11,285 nucleotides of DNA from Gammaproteobacteria bacterium (GCA_009839585.1 VXPI01000039.1:1-11285), one strand, 5' to 3'; numbered from the stretch's first letter, positions 1-7,853 are shown. Translations and numbers: made by a program. The notes: generated by a model from the letters alone, not told the origin.

Positions 1-30
1 CTGCCGGCGTTGGGGGTTCTGGCTTTCGAA
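1..30 (-). pseudogene. In-frame continuation of cpoB beyond the TAA
   Basis: Reading on past the TAA at 33-31 in the cpoB frame gives ten open codons up to the window edge: FESQNPQRRQ. A run of this type (hydrophobic residue, Glu, Gln/Asn, then an Arg-Arg-Gln stretch) is what usually continues the N-terminal coiled coil of CpoB/YbgF before the linker to the TPR domain. I infer that this is the rest of the same gene, separated by one nonsense codon. Only ten codons are visible, so the fate of the TPR domain cannot be judged. Confidence 0.4.
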
Positions 31-324
31 TTACATTTCCTCAACACTCGTTCTCAGCAGTTTGAGTTCTGCCTTGATTTCATTAAGTTGATTGAGGATG
101 TGCAACAACTCATAGGTGGTGCTGGAGGTACTGGGTGGCTGTTCCGGTGGGCTCGGTGTCTGTACAGCATTGGTTTGATCCACAACGTTCTGTGCGGATG
201 CGGGCACCACAAGCCCCACGCCCAGCAGGGAGGGAACAATGAACAGTACCCGGTTCAGACGACAACCGATAATGTGTCGCCAGGCGTTGTTGATGCGGAT
301 GACCGCGATCATGTTTTTTATCAA
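31..324 (-). CDS. cpoB: CpoB/YbgF N-terminal part, cut short by an in-frame stop
   Basis: CpoB (YbgF) is a periplasmic protein that links Tol-Pal outer-membrane constriction to septal peptidoglycan synthesis by PBP1B. The visible 97 residues have a basic N-terminus, a hydrophobic segment (about 26-41) and a signal peptidase I site ASA|Q at 42-45. A Pro/Thr/Ser-rich stretch (56-69) and the start of a coiled coil (70-97, YELLHILNQLNEIKAELKLL) follow. CpoB is normally about 250-300 residues with C-terminal TPR repeats, so this frame ends far too early; the stop is TAA at 33-31. The start is TTG at 324-322, which overlaps the pal stop (TTGA) and has GGA nine bases upstream; ATG at 312 is the alternative and still includes the signal peptide. 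Position after pal fixes the identity. It may be a nonsense mutation, a sequencing error, or a short secreted remnant. Confidence 0.65.
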   Translation of the reverse strand: MIKNMIAVIRINNAWRHIIGCRLNRVLFIVPSLLGVGLVVPASAQNVVDQTNAVQTPSPPEQPPSTSSTTYELLHILNQLNEIKAELKLLRTSVEEM

Positions 325-863
325 TACAAAATTTCCACTCGGCGATTCTTGGCCCAGGCCTCTTCATTGCTCTCCAGCACAGCCGGCTCCTCTTCACCAT
401 ATGAAACCAGTTGAATTCGGTTCAGGTTGATCTTGTAAACCTGCAACAAGTCGGCAACTGCCTGGGCACGTTCCTGACCCAGTGCGAGGTTATATTCCCG
501 AGTACCTCGCTCATCGGCATGACCTTCAAGCACAATGTTCCAACCCTGATTCTGGCTGAGTATCGCGGCATGCGCAGCAATAATCGACTGAACCTCCTGA
601 CTCAAGCTACTACTGTCATATTCAAAATAGACAACCCTGGGAATACTGGTCACCTCATCGCCGGATTGTCCGCCCTCTAAATCCGTGCTTCCGGACCCTT
701 CTGAACCGATACCCGTTGTGGTTGCACTTTGGTCATCGACAGAGACTTCGGTTTCGGTCGCTGCAGTTGAAGATTCTTCAGCCGGTTTTTGTGGTGTTGA
801 ACATGCAGTGATGAAAAGTGCACTCGCCAGCATAAGGGTTAAATGAATATTGTTTAGTCGCAT
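321..863 (-). CDS. pal: Peptidoglycan-associated lipoprotein Pal
   Basis: Pal is the outer-membrane lipoprotein that binds peptidoglycan and TolB (or TolA), tethering the outer membrane to the cell wall at the division site. The 180-residue protein has a lipoprotein signal peptide with lipobox ITAC, so Cys21 is the acylated residue; Ser follows it, which favours outer-membrane sorting. An acidic Ser/Thr/Gly-rich linker spans about 22-75. The OmpA-type domain spans about 76-180. It has the peptidoglycan-binding signature GHADERGTREYNLALGQERA at 114-133, where Asp117 and Arg132 correspond to the diaminopimelate-binding pair, and the typical NRRVEI near the C-terminus. The ATG at 863 lies eight bases after the tolB stop; no strong Shine-Dalgarno is visible, so coupling to tolB translation is possible. 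The length is usual for the family. Confidence 0.97.
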   Translation of the reverse strand: MRLNNIHLTLMLASALFITACSTPQKPAEESSTAATETEVSVDDQSATTTGIGSEGSGSTDLEGGQSGDEVTSIPRVVYFEYDSSSLSQEVQSIIAAHAAILSQNQGWNIVLEGHADERGTREYNLALGQERAQAVADLLQVYKINLNRIQLVSYGEEEPAVLESNEEAWAKNRRVEILY

Positions 864-871
864 GTTGTTTT

Positions 872-2212
872 CTATTGATTAAAGGAAATAGGTGACCAGG
901 TCGGTTCTCGGTATGCGCCATCTTCATATTTCAGGAATCGCTGCACCTGACCATTAATTGAGATCGTTGATAATCTGGACTGATTCCCGACAGTTGTAGC
1001 AAAAACAAGCATATCTCCACTCGGCGAAAAGCGCACAAATTCTTCCTCACCTGCTGTTGACAATTCCGTTACAGTCCCGCTTGTATCCCCGACGGAGTAT
1101 AACCCAATTTTATAGCCATTACCCTGATTTGTAATCATTGCAATGAGGCGCCCATCAGGGGAAAAAGTGGGGCCAGCGTTGTAATTTCCGCTCCTGGTCA
1201 GCCGTGTAGGCTCTCCACCATCTGCAGGCACACTGTAAATGCGGGGGTTTCCAGCTCGTCCGGATGAAAAAATCAGGGTATCGCCACCCGGAGACCATGC
1301 GGCTTCTGTATCGATTGCAGGATTGCGGGTGATTCGCTTCGCTATTTTCGTCGTGATATCGTAGACATAAATTTCCGGGTTGCCGTCCCGGGAGAGTGTC
1401 AAGGCCAGTTTTCTTCCATCGGGTGACCAGGATGGCGCAGTATTCAGTCCTTCAAACTCGTTGATTGCCATTCTTTCACCGGTCCAGACATTCTGGATAA
1501 AGATTCGGGTCCTGTTGTCCTCGATCGATACATAGGCTATCCGGTTGGCATCAGGCGACCAGCTCGGCGACAGAATCGCATATGGCGATTCAAGAATGGT
1601 TTTTGGATTCCAGCCGTCAGAATCTGCAATCTGCAACCGGTACGTTTTCCCTTCTTCGGTGGACCGGACATTGACAAAGGCAATCGCCTTGTTGAAGTCA
1701 CCTGGACGTCCGATCATCTGTTCGTAAATCGCATCGGAGATCTGATGTGCGGCCTGGCGCATATTATTCGCCGGAACCACGAATTTCTTGCCAACCAGCT
1801 GGGTTTCGCTAAACACGTCAAGCAGCCGGAAGCGTATTTCATAGCGATCGTTACCGAGATTTACGATATTGCCGATTACCAGAGCCTCTGACTTGATGAT
1901 CCTCCAGTCCCGAAAGTTAACCTCATTCAGCGCGTCCGGTCTCGAAAGATGCAGTTTTTCGGGGATGACATCGAAGCGTCCACTTGCCCGGAGATTCGAT
2001 TCGATAATTTCAGCGGGCTGGTGATTCGGATCGGGCAAGCCGTTTATCGAAAATGGTACGACCGAGATAGGAATACCGGAATAGGCACCGCCGGTTACCT
2101 CGATAGTCACGCCCTGTGCTCCGGCCGACTCGAACCGGAATATCGACAATGCGATCACCAGGTACCAGGCCATGCCCTGTCTAACGTATCTTTGCCTGGT
2201 TTGCCTAGCCAT
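872..2212 (-). CDS. tolB: Tol-Pal system protein TolB
   Basis: TolB is the periplasmic beta-propeller that shuttles between Pal and TolA. From ATG 2212 the product is 446 residues. It has a basic n-region (MARQTRQRYVRQG), a hydrophobic core and an AGA|Q cleavage site at about 30-33. The mature N-terminus, with VTIEV followed by PISVVPF, corresponds to the TolA-binding tail. The N-terminal alpha/beta domain runs to about 160, then a six-bladed propeller with repeated W/F-SP-D/G motifs: SPSWSPDANRIAYVS, APSWSPDGRKLAL, EAAWSPGGDTLIF, GPTFSPDGRLIAM, FVRFSPSGDMLVF, EPTWSP. The frame also opens at ATG 2251, but that would add 13 residues before the signal peptide and lengthen the tolA overlap; ATG 2173 would lose the basic n-region. 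At 2212 the start overlaps the tolA stop by eight bases. The stop is TAG at 874-872. Confidence 0.95.
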   Translation of the reverse strand: MARQTRQRYVRQGMAWYLVIALSIFRFESAGAQGVTIEVTGGAYSGIPISVVPFSINGLPDPNHQPAEIIESNLRASGRFDVIPEKLHLSRPDALNEVNFRDWRIIKSEALVIGNIVNLGNDRYEIRFRLLDVFSETQLVGKKFVVPANNMRQAAHQISDAIYEQMIGRPGDFNKAIAFVNVRSTEEGKTYRLQIADSDGWNPKTILESPYAILSPSWSPDANRIAYVSIEDNRTRIFIQNVWTGERMAINEFEGLNTAPSWSPDGRKLALTLSRDGNPEIYVYDITTKIAKRITRNPAIDTEAAWSPGGDTLIFSSGRAGNPRIYSVPADGGEPTRLTRSGNYNAGPTFSPDGRLIAMITNQGNGYKIGLYSVGDTSGTVTELSTAGEEEFVRFSPSGDMLVFATTVGNQSRLSTISINGQVQRFLKYEDGAYREPTWSPISFNQ

Positions 2213-3224
2213 CGGGGTTGAACAGTAAGTTGAATTCCTTGATATAGTCATAGTATTTCGGATTTGATGGAAAAGGTAAAGGAGAAGCTTTATCGATAGC
2301 CACTTCCGCTGATCGGTCGAATTTCAGATCTCCGCTGCTTTTTATGACTTCGGCCGAGAGCACCTCGCCGTTTATGGAGACCCTGACTTTAATGGTCGCC
2401 TGCAGTCCCTGTATCTCTTGAGAAGGTCTTCTCCAGTTGTCTTCAATATCCTCTGCAATCAGATCACGCAGATTCGACAGGGAGCGTATCGCCTGTGATC
2501 TCAAGGCCTCTTCTTCCAGTTGCTTGAGCAACTTCTCCTCCTCTGCTCTTTTCCTTTCTTCCTCAAGACGTTTTTTCTCTGCTTCTTCGGCTTTTTTGCG
2601 TTCTTCCTCTTCCTTGCGCTTTCTCTCCTCTTCCTCTGCTTTTTTTCGGGCTTCTTCTTCCTTGCGTTTCCGCTCTGCTTCCTCCTTCCGCTTGCGTTCC
2701 TCTTCTTCGGCTTTTTGGCGCTCTTGCTCCTGTTTTCGCTTTCTCTCTTCCTCTTCCGCTTGTTTTCGTGCCTCTTCCTGCTTGCGTTTTTGTTCTGCTT
2801 CCTCGGCTTTTTTGCGCTCCTCAGCCAGCCGCTCCTGTTCCGCCTGCTCGGCTAATTTGCGGGCTTCTTCCTGTTCACGCCGTTCCTGTTCAACCCGTTG
2901 CCGCTCTGCCTCCTGAATTCTCTGTTGTTCCTGTTCCCTGGCCAGCCTTTCTGCTTCTGCCTCGCGTTGTTTCTGCTCTTCAATCTCTCTAAGCCGCTGT
3001 TCTTCCTGTTCCTTGATTAATGCCTGCTGTTTCCTGATTTTCTGGATTTCTTCCAGACTCACCGCAGCAGCCTCCATGGTCGATGCCCGTTCAATAACCT
3101 CAGGAACTCTGGAGAAGGGCCACCACAAGTCCGCAAGCAGGAATGCAAAAACCAGGCTGTGCAATGCCAGACTGAAAAAAACCGACCTCGTGTAACCGAG
3201 GCAGCGCTTCAATTGTTCTGCCAT
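2205..3224 (-). CDS. tolA: Cell envelope integrity protein TolA
   Basis: TolA is the inner-membrane anchored rod that carries TolQR-derived force to TolB and Pal; colicins and filamentous phage exploit its relatives. The 339-residue protein has three domains. Residues 14-35 form the membrane helix with Ser18 and His22, the SxxxH motif that contacts TolQ/TolR, at the same positions as in E. coli. Residues about 52-250 are a Glu/Lys/Arg/Ala/Gln-rich helical rod with near-repeats of about 15 residues (such as KKAEEEERKRKEEEE). Residues 252-339 are the globular C-terminal domain, beginning LRDLIAEDIEDNWRRPS and containing IKVRVSINGEVLSAEVIKSS. The globular domain has no Cys, so the disulfide known from E. 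coli TolA is absent. The ATG lies six bases after the tolR stop with only a weak upstream GGAA, and the 3' end overlaps tolB. Confidence 0.96.
   Translation of the reverse strand: MAEQLKRCLGYTRSVFFSLALHSLVFAFLLADLWWPFSRVPEVIERASTMEAAAVSLEEIQKIRKQQALIKEQEEQRLREIEEQKQREAEAERLAREQEQQRIQEAERQRVEQERREQEEARKLAEQAEQERLAEERKKAEEAEQKRKQEEARKQAEEEERKRKQEQERQKAEEEERKRKEEAERKRKEEEARKKAEEEERKRKEEEERKKAEEAEKKRLEEERKRAEEEKLLKQLEEEALRSQAIRSLSNLRDLIAEDIEDNWRRPSQEIQGLQATIKVRVSINGEVLSAEVIKSSGDLKFDRSAEVAIDKASPLPFPSNPKYYDYIKEFNLLFNPDG
2505..3014 (-). repeat. tolA: Low-complexity repeats coding for the TolA rod
   Basis: This stretch codes for TolA residues about 71-240. The coding strand is very purine-rich (GAG, GAA, AAG, AAA, CGC, GCG codons), and the plus strand is a matching run of TTC/TCC/TTT/GCG. 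Protein units such as AEEEERKRKEEEERKKAEEAE recur with small changes every 14-16 residues, so the DNA has many near-direct repeats. Such regions change length by slippage or recombination between strains, and they create long spurious open frames on the opposite strand (2437-2916 and 2520-2855). Confidence 0.8.
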
Positions 3225-3230
3225 GCCATT

Positions 3231-3644
3231 TCAGGTTCCGGACGGATCGGTAACGAGTCCAACCGAATCGACCCCAGCCTGCTGCAACAATACCATGAGC
3301 TCAATAACTTCCGAATAGGCCACCCTACCGTCACCGCGTACCAGAAAGGGAATATCCTGATTTCTCTCAAGCACCACTCGCACCCTTCTCTGAATTTCCT
3401 CTGCAGTGGTGGGTTCATCGGTTTGACTGTCAAAATAATAATCGCCATTGATGTCGACGGTGACCACAAACGGTTCCTGTTCATCGGGGATGGGGTTGGC
3501 TGGTGCACTCGGCAGCTCGACCTGAACACCAGCCGTCAGGAGTGGTGCCGTGACCATGAAAATAATCAATAGCACCAGCATCACATCAATGTATGGAACT
3601 ACATTGATCTCACTCATGAGCAGCTTGTCTGATTTCCTTTTCAC
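3231..3644 (-). CDS. tolR: Tol-Pal motor subunit TolR
   Basis: TolR is an ExbD-family inner-membrane protein that forms the proton-driven motor with TolQ. The 137-residue protein (E. coli: 142) has a short cytoplasmic start, a single membrane helix at about 18-37 (PYIDVMLVLLIIFMV) with the essential protonatable Asp20, and a periplasmic domain from about 58 with ITVD-like FVVTVDINGDYYFD and the C-terminal VGLVTDP. The chosen start is GTG at 3644, 15 bases after the tolQ stop, supported by CAGG with four bases of spacing. The first ATG in frame is Met10, which would leave only seven residues ahead of the helix. The tolA ATG follows six bases after the TGA. Confidence 0.96.
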   Translation of the reverse strand: MKRKSDKLLMSEINVVPYIDVMLVLLIIFMVTAPLLTAGVQVELPSAPANPIPDEQEPFVVTVDINGDYYFDSQTDEPTTAEEIQRRVRVVLERNQDIPFLVRGDGRVAYSEVIELMVLLQQAGVDSVGLVTDPSGT

Positions 3645-3648
3645 GATG

Positions 3649-3652
3649 CCTG
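3649..3652 (-). promoter_or_regulatory. Ribosome binding site supporting the tolR GTG start
   Basis: The minus strand reads CAGG, then four bases, then GTG AAA AGG. This is the only Shine-Dalgarno-like signal near the beginning of tolR, and it decides for GTG at 3644 over the in-frame ATG 27 bases downstream. Confidence 0.5.
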
Positions 3653-3659
3653 ACCGTGC

Positions 3660-4358
3660 CTAGCTGCTGCTTCTCACTTGCCTTGTGATAATGCTAAGGA
3701 ATTCCTCCATGAATATCTCATACCGCCCGTTCAGCCGCTCAGCGGTATTGGCAAACTTGTTGTACGCCATGACTGCGGGAATGGCTGCAAACAGTCCCAT
3801 CGCAGTTGCGATAAGGGCCTCGGCAATGCCCGGTGCTACTGTGGCAATGGTGATTTGCTGCATGCCACTGATTGCCTGAAAGGAATGCATGATCCCCCAT
3901 ACGGTACCGAACAAGCCGACATAGGGACTGGTTGAACCGACCGTAGCCAGAAACGGCAAGTGGTGCTCGATCTTTACCACCTCGCGGCTCAAAGCTACGC
4001 GCATGGCCCGATTGACCCCATCAAGCAATTGTGCTCGTTCTACATCGGGATTTTTGGCAAGCCGTCCGAATTCACCGTACCCTGCAAGGAAGATATTGAC
4101 AATGCCCTCAGGCTCATTGGGCATTTCGCTCCACTGCTGATAGATCCGGCTGACTTCGCCGCCGGACCAGAATTGATCCTCAAACTGATCGGCCACCTTG
4201 TTCCATCTGCGAAACGAGGCAAATTTGCGATCAATCATGTACCACGACATGACGGATACGATCAACAGTATCAGCATCACCAGTTGCACGGGAATGCTGG
4301 CGGCCAAAATTAAATCCAGGATTGAGTAATCCTGATGGTTAGGCAATTGAATGGGCAT
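3660..4358 (-). CDS. tolQ: Tol-Pal motor subunit TolQ
   Basis: TolQ belongs to the MotA/TolQ/ExbB proton channel family and forms the stator-like pore around TolR helices in the inner membrane. The 232 residues contain three membrane segments: about 15-41, 134-158 and 169-199, with a large cytoplasmic loop between the first two. The conserved ion-path threonines are present: Thr152 in LFGTVWGIM and Thr185 in ALIATAMGL, matching Thr145 and Thr178 of E. coli TolQ. Other family features are STSPYVGLFGTVWGIM and VAPGIAEALIATAMGL. The ATG is preceded by AAAAAAGG with three bases of spacing, a fair ribosome site. The gene lies 20 bases after ybgC. Confidence 0.97.
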   Translation of the reverse strand: MPIQLPNHQDYSILDLILAASIPVQLVMLILLIVSVMSWYMIDRKFASFRRWNKVADQFEDQFWSGGEVSRIYQQWSEMPNEPEGIVNIFLAGYGEFGRLAKNPDVERAQLLDGVNRAMRVALSREVVKIEHHLPFLATVGSTSPYVGLFGTVWGIMHSFQAISGMQQITIATVAPGIAEALIATAMGLFAAIPAVMAYNKFANTAERLNGRYEIFMEEFLSIITRQVRSSS

Positions 4359-4378
4359 AAGCCTTTTTTCGCATAAAG

Positions 4379-4819
4379 TTACTGTTCAGGGAAAACGAGT
4401 TCCGTCAGATGCTTCCTGAAAGCAGTTTTCAGATGTTCGGGTATACGGCTGGGCCGGCCAGTCCGACTATCAACCGTGGCCAGATCAACCTCGCCCTCAA
4501 CGAGCCGCTCCGAACCGCGCAATACCTGTTGCAGAAAACGGACTCTCGCCCCCTTGATCTGTTGAACTTTCAGATTCACCTCTATTTCATCATCAAGCCT
4601 GGCAGGAAGATAATAACGTAACTGGACCTCGGTCACCACAAACAGTATTTTATCCTGCTTCATGATTTGGGTCAGGGGCAATCCATGAAAACGCAGGCAG
4701 GCATTGCGGGCACGCTCCATATAACCGAGGTATTTGCCATAATACACAACACCCGCGGCATCGGTATCCTCATAATTGACCTGAATTGTTATCGAAAACG
4801 GTTTTTCTGGTGCTGGCAT
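4379..4819 (-). CDS. ybgC: Tol-Pal associated acyl-CoA thioesterase YbgC
   Basis: YbgC is a cytoplasmic hotdog-fold thioesterase of the 4-hydroxybenzoyl-CoA thioesterase type. It hydrolyses acyl-CoA, and interaction with acyl carrier protein and phospholipid synthesis enzymes has been reported for E. coli. The 146-residue protein has the signature YEDTDAAGVVYYGKYLGYMER at 16-36; Asp20 is the catalytic Asp (Asp18 of E. coli YbgC). The hotdog strand motif with YYLPARLDDEIEV follows at about 69-81. This gene conventionally heads the tol operon. It starts 28 bases after ruvB and ends 20 bases before tolQ, so ruv and tol genes are probably co-transcribed here, although an internal promoter in the 3' end of ruvB cannot be excluded. 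Confidence 0.95.
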   Translation of the reverse strand: MPAPEKPFSITIQVNYEDTDAAGVVYYGKYLGYMERARNACLRFHGLPLTQIMKQDKILFVVTEVQLRYYLPARLDDEIEVNLKVQQIKGARVRFLQQVLRGSERLVEGEVDLATVDSRTGRPSRIPEHLKTAFRKHLTELVFPEQ

Positions 4820-4847
4820 ATTTGACTAGGCAGCCCATTAACTGGGT

Positions 4848-5936
4848 TCAATCTGCATCCGTGTCCACACGATTCCCTGTATCCAGGGGAATCAGTTCCT
4901 GCTGATAACTGGCGATACGTCCAGGTATCTTGAGTCCGAGGTGTTGCCAGGCCGAGCGGGTCGCCATGCGGCCTCTAGGTGTACGCATCAAGAACCCACG
5001 TTGAATCAGGAAGGGCTCGACAATATCTTCCAGGGTCCCGCGTTCTTCCCCGATTGAAGCTGCAATACTGTCAATGCCAACAGGCCCACCATCAAATTTC
5101 TGCATGATTGAGAACAGATAGTTTCGGTCCAGCAGATCCAGTCCAATGGTATCGACCTCCAGCATATCCAGAGCAGAATCAGCGATTTTTGCGGTCAGCA
5201 CGCCCTTGCCTTTCACTTCCGAGAAATCGCGGACTCTGCGCAACAGTCGATTGGCAATTCTCGGTGTACCGCGTGAGCGGGCAGCAATGGACCTGACCCC
5301 GTCTTCCTCAAACTCGGTTTTCAGTAGCTGGGCTGATCGTTTGACAATCTGCATCAGTTCCTCATCCGTATAGAACTGTAGGCGTTGCACTATCCCGAAT
5401 CGGTCGCGAAGCGGGGAGGTCAACAGTCCTGCTCGAGTAGTAGCACCAACCATGGTGAAGGGTGGCAGGTTCAATTTGATGGAGCGCGCGGCCGGGCCTT
5501 CACCAATCATGATATCAAGATAATAATCTTCGAGTGCCGGGTAAAGGATTTCTTCAATACTCGGATTCAGTCGGTGAATTTCGTCAATAAACAGTACATC
5601 ACCTGCTTCGAGGTTGGTGAGGATGGCAGCCAAGTCTCCGGACTTTTCCAGTACCGGGCCCGAAGTCTGCCTCAGTTTCGCATCCATCTCGTTTGCGATG
5701 ATATGTGCCAGGGTTGTCTTGCCTAGTCCGGGGGGGCCAAACACCAGTACATGATCAAGCGCTTCTCCGCGCCCCCGGGCAGCCTGCATGAAAATATCGA
5801 GCTGTTCACGGGTTTTGGTCTGACCGACAAACTCTTCCAGTCGTTCGGGACGAAGACTTTTTTCAAACAGGCGGTCCTCAGGTATTTCCGTTGCCGCTTC
5901 GGCAGCGAGGACTCGTTTCATGCCTAATTCATTCAT
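4848..5936 (-). CDS. ruvB: Holliday junction branch migration helicase RuvB
   Basis: RuvB is the hexameric AAA+ motor that drives branch migration of Holliday junctions with RuvA. From ATG 5936 it has 362 residues. Walker A is GPPGLGKT at 67-74 (Lys73); Walker B is VLFIDEIH at 114-121 (Asp118, Glu119); sensor 1 is VGATTRAG at 163-170. Arg179 in SPLRDRFG is the arginine finger (Arg174 in E. coli), and the sensor 2 region has [16 protein letters not shown]. The C-terminal winged helix has [17 protein letters not shown]. The frame also opens at TTG 5951, but ATG 5936 overlaps the ruvA stop as ATGA, a standard coupling arrangement, so I prefer it. Compared with E. coli RuvB it has about five extra N-terminal residues and a C-terminal tail rich in Asp and Thr. 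Confidence 0.97.
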   Translation of the reverse strand: MNELGMKRVLAAEAATEIPEDRLFEKSLRPERLEEFVGQTKTREQLDIFMQAARGRGEALDHVLVFGPPGLGKTTLAHIIANEMDAKLRQTSGPVLEKSGDLAAILTNLEAGDVLFIDEIHRLNPSIEEILYPALEDYYLDIMIGEGPAARSIKLNLPPFTMVGATTRAGLLTSPLRDRFGIVQRLQFYTDEELMQIVKRSAQLLKTEFEEDGVRSIAARSRGTPRIANRLLRRVRDFSEVKGKGVLTAKIADSALDMLEVDTIGLDLLDRNYLFSIMQKFDGGPVGIDSIAASIGEERGTLEDIVEPFLIQRGFLMRTPRGRMATRSAWQHLGLKIPGRIASYQQELIPLDTGNRVDTDAD

Positions 5937-6526
5937 TTTTCTGACAGCCAAGCAAGAGCATTGCGAATCAAGTCATCTCGTGTTTCACTTGTTTCCCGGA
6001 CTGCCGCAACTGCGGTTTCTGCCTCATTGGCCTTGAATCCGAGCGCAATCAAGGCACTGATCGCATCGCGATAATCGTTTGCACTCTCGTCTTCAGGCAT
6101 ATCCGGGCTATCGTCGACCTGCATTGACTTTAGTAGATCCTTCATTTCAAGAATCATCCGTTCAGCAGTTTTCTTGCCGATTCCGGGAACCCGGGTCAAC
6201 AGCGCATGATTTCGATTACGTATGCATCCAAGCAATTCACCGATACTCAGAGTGCTTAATATGGCCAACCCGACTTTGGGACCAATACCATTGATCTTCA
6301 ACAGGATTCGAAATAGCTCTCGCTGGCTCAGTTCGGAAAACCCGAACAACAATTGTGCGTCTTCCCTAACCACCATGTGTACGAACAAGGAAACGGTCTC
6401 CCCTTCGTCCGGCAGGTTATAAATGGTTGACATTGGCGCCTCGAGTTCATAGCCCACGCCATTGACATTCACCAGCAGGTTTGGTGGCACCTTATAAATC
6501 AGTTGACCGTGCAAATATCCAATCAT
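5933..6526 (-). CDS. ruvA: Holliday junction DNA-binding protein RuvA
   Basis: RuvA binds four-way junctions as a tetramer and loads and stimulates RuvB. The 197 residues (E. coli: 203) show the N-terminal OB-fold domain at 1-64, beginning MIGYLHG. The acidic pin residues Glu55 and Asp56 in [10 protein letters not shown] lie at the same positions as in E. coli. Two helix-hairpin-helix motifs follow: INGIGPKVG at 78-86 and [10 protein letters not shown] at 113-122. After an acidic flexible linker (about 137-151) comes the RuvB-binding domain III at 152-197, with [15 protein letters not shown]. The ATG is 21 bases after the ruvC stop; the best ribosome-site candidate, AGGA, is rather far upstream. 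The TGA overlaps the ruvB ATG. Confidence 0.97.
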   Translation of the reverse strand: MIGYLHGQLIYKVPPNLLVNVNGVGYELEAPMSTIYNLPDEGETVSLFVHMVVREDAQLLFGFSELSQRELFRILLKINGIGPKVGLAILSTLSIGELLGCIRNRNHALLTRVPGIGKKTAERMILEMKDLLKSMQVDDSPDMPEDESANDYRDAISALIALGFKANEAETAVAAVRETSETRDDLIRNALAWLSEK

Positions 6527-6547
6527 GGTCAGAGTTTTATCCTGGAT

Positions 6548-7039
6548 TCATGCCTGTTTCAACCGGGTCTGGACCTGATGGGTATGGATATGGCAAATCG
6601 CAGCACCCAGCGCATCGGCTTCATCCGAACCGGGCGTGAAACGAAGTCCCAGAATGACCCGGACCATGTGTTGCACCTGTTCCTTTTTGGCACTGCCGGT
6701 TCCAACTACTGCCTGCTTGATTTGCAGGGCAGTATACTCAACAATCTCGCATTTGCGGGTTACCGCGGAGCAAATGGCCCCGCCTCGGGCCTGTCCCAGC
6801 ACCAGAGCTGAATTGGGGTTTTTGGCAAAAAACACTTCTTCGACCGATACCACGTCGGGAGAGTATTCATCAATCATCAGACCGACACCCTCGTAGATCA
6901 TGCCCAGCCGAATCGGCATGGGCCGCCCAGCAAGCTTGATTGTACGGCAGTCGACATACTGCATTTCGCCCCGATCCTCATCAATAATACCCAATCCGGT
7001 GTTTTGGGAGCCCGGATCAATTCCGAGTACACGCATCAT
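6548..7039 (-). CDS. ruvC: Crossover junction endodeoxyribonuclease RuvC
   Basis: RuvC is the dimeric, metal-dependent resolvase that cuts Holliday junctions in the RuvABC complex. The 163-residue protein has an RNase H-like fold. The catalytic acidic residues are all present: Asp8 in LGIDPG, Glu67 in VEEVFFAKN, and Asp139 and Asp142 in SDEADALGAAICH. They correspond to Asp7, Glu66, Asp138 and Asp141 of E. coli in mature numbering. Other signatures are NSALVLGQARG and GTGSAKKEQVQHMV. The gene starts ATGATG; the first ATG (7039) overlaps the yebC stop as ATGA and is preferred, while the second is one codon further in. Order ruvC-ruvA-ruvB in one unit is common in gammaproteobacteria. Confidence 0.97.
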   Translation of the reverse strand: MMRVLGIDPGSQNTGLGIIDEDRGEMQYVDCRTIKLAGRPMPIRLGMIYEGVGLMIDEYSPDVVSVEEVFFAKNPNSALVLGQARGGAICSAVTRKCEIVEYTALQIKQAVVGTGSAKKEQVQHMVRVILGLRFTPGSDEADALGAAICHIHTHQVQTRLKQA

Positions 7040-7764
7040 TTGACCTCGCCCAGACTCAGGTTTGTAAAGACATCCTGAACATCGTCCAGCTCTTCCAGGG
7101 CATCAATCAGCGTTGTAACCTGTTCGGACTGTTCCTTGCTCACCCGAACCTCACTGGATGGACGCTGGATGACCTCCGATATCTCCGGGGTCAACCCAGC
7201 ATCCCTGAGTTTCTCGGCAACCAGATGATAGGTATCGGGTGATGTTGTAACCTCAACCATGCCTTCATTGCTGTCAACATCGTCTGCACCAGATTCTATC
7301 GCCAGATCAATCACTTTTTCCTCGTCCTCGTTATCGGAAAAAACCAGCACACCTACCCGATTGAACAGGTAGGCGACCGACCCATCTGTTCCCAGATTGC
7401 CGCCGTATTTGGAGAACGTATGGCGAACTTCGCTGACGGTCCGGTTTCGGTTGTCGGTGGCACATTCGACCAGAAATGCCACGCCACCCGGTCCGTACCC
7501 CTCATAGCGTATTTCCATCAGGTCGCTGCCATCCTCCGAGCCAGCACCCCGCTTGATAGCTCGATCGATGGTATCGCGAGTCATATTCGCGGCCAACGCC
7601 TTGTCGATCGCACTACGTAACCTTGGATTTGAATCAGAATCTGCTCCGCCCAGTCTGGCAGAGACGGTAATTTCCTTGATCAGCTTGGTAAAGGCCTTGC
7701 CACGTTTGGCGTCTTGTGCGGCCTTTCTGAACTTGATATTAGCCCACTTGCTGTGTCCGGCCAT
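7036..7764 (-). CDS. yebC: YebC/TACO1 family protein
   Basis: The 242-residue protein begins MAGHSKWANIKFRKAAQDAKR, the hallmark N-terminus of the YebC/TACO1 family, and contains GYGPGGVAFLVECATDNRNR at about 90-109 and the family segment FSKYGGNLGTDGSVAYLF. Members were long annotated as transcriptional regulators; more recent work on bacterial YebC proteins and mitochondrial TACO1 supports a role at the ribosome, easing translation of proline-rich stretches. Its place directly before ruvC, with an ATGA overlap, is conserved in many gammaproteobacteria. The acidic C-terminal domain (ALEELDDVQDVFTNL) is typical. No clear Shine-Dalgarno precedes the ATG; a GAGG lies 16 bases away, too far for the usual mechanism. 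Confidence 0.96.
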   Translation of the reverse strand: MAGHSKWANIKFRKAAQDAKRGKAFTKLIKEITVSARLGGADSDSNPRLRSAIDKALAANMTRDTIDRAIKRGAGSEDGSDLMEIRYEGYGPGGVAFLVECATDNRNRTVSEVRHTFSKYGGNLGTDGSVAYLFNRVGVLVFSDNEDEEKVIDLAIESGADDVDSNEGMVEVTTSPDTYHLVAEKLRDAGLTPEISEVIQRPSSEVRVSKEQSEQVTTLIDALEELDDVQDVFTNLSLGEVK

Positions 7765-7853
7765 GGTGTCTTTTTCGTTGCCTCAAAAGGTAGTGGATGG
7801 GTATGTCGATGGGTCCAGAATTGTCACCACGGAATACTCTCAATGCGTACTTC

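Noticed and set aside
2437..2916. Long plus-strand open frames rich in Ser/Phe/Leu (also 2520-2855)
   Set aside because: They are the complement of the GAG/AAG/CGC-rich TolA rod. The composition follows from that strand, and there is no ribosome site or domain.
3159..3572. 137-codon plus-strand frame across tolA/tolR
   Set aside because: It lies antisense to two well-supported genes and shows no family features.
5937..5951. TTG start of ruvB at 5951
   Set aside because: ATG 5936 forms an ATGA overlap with the ruvA stop and gives an N-terminus closer to the family length.
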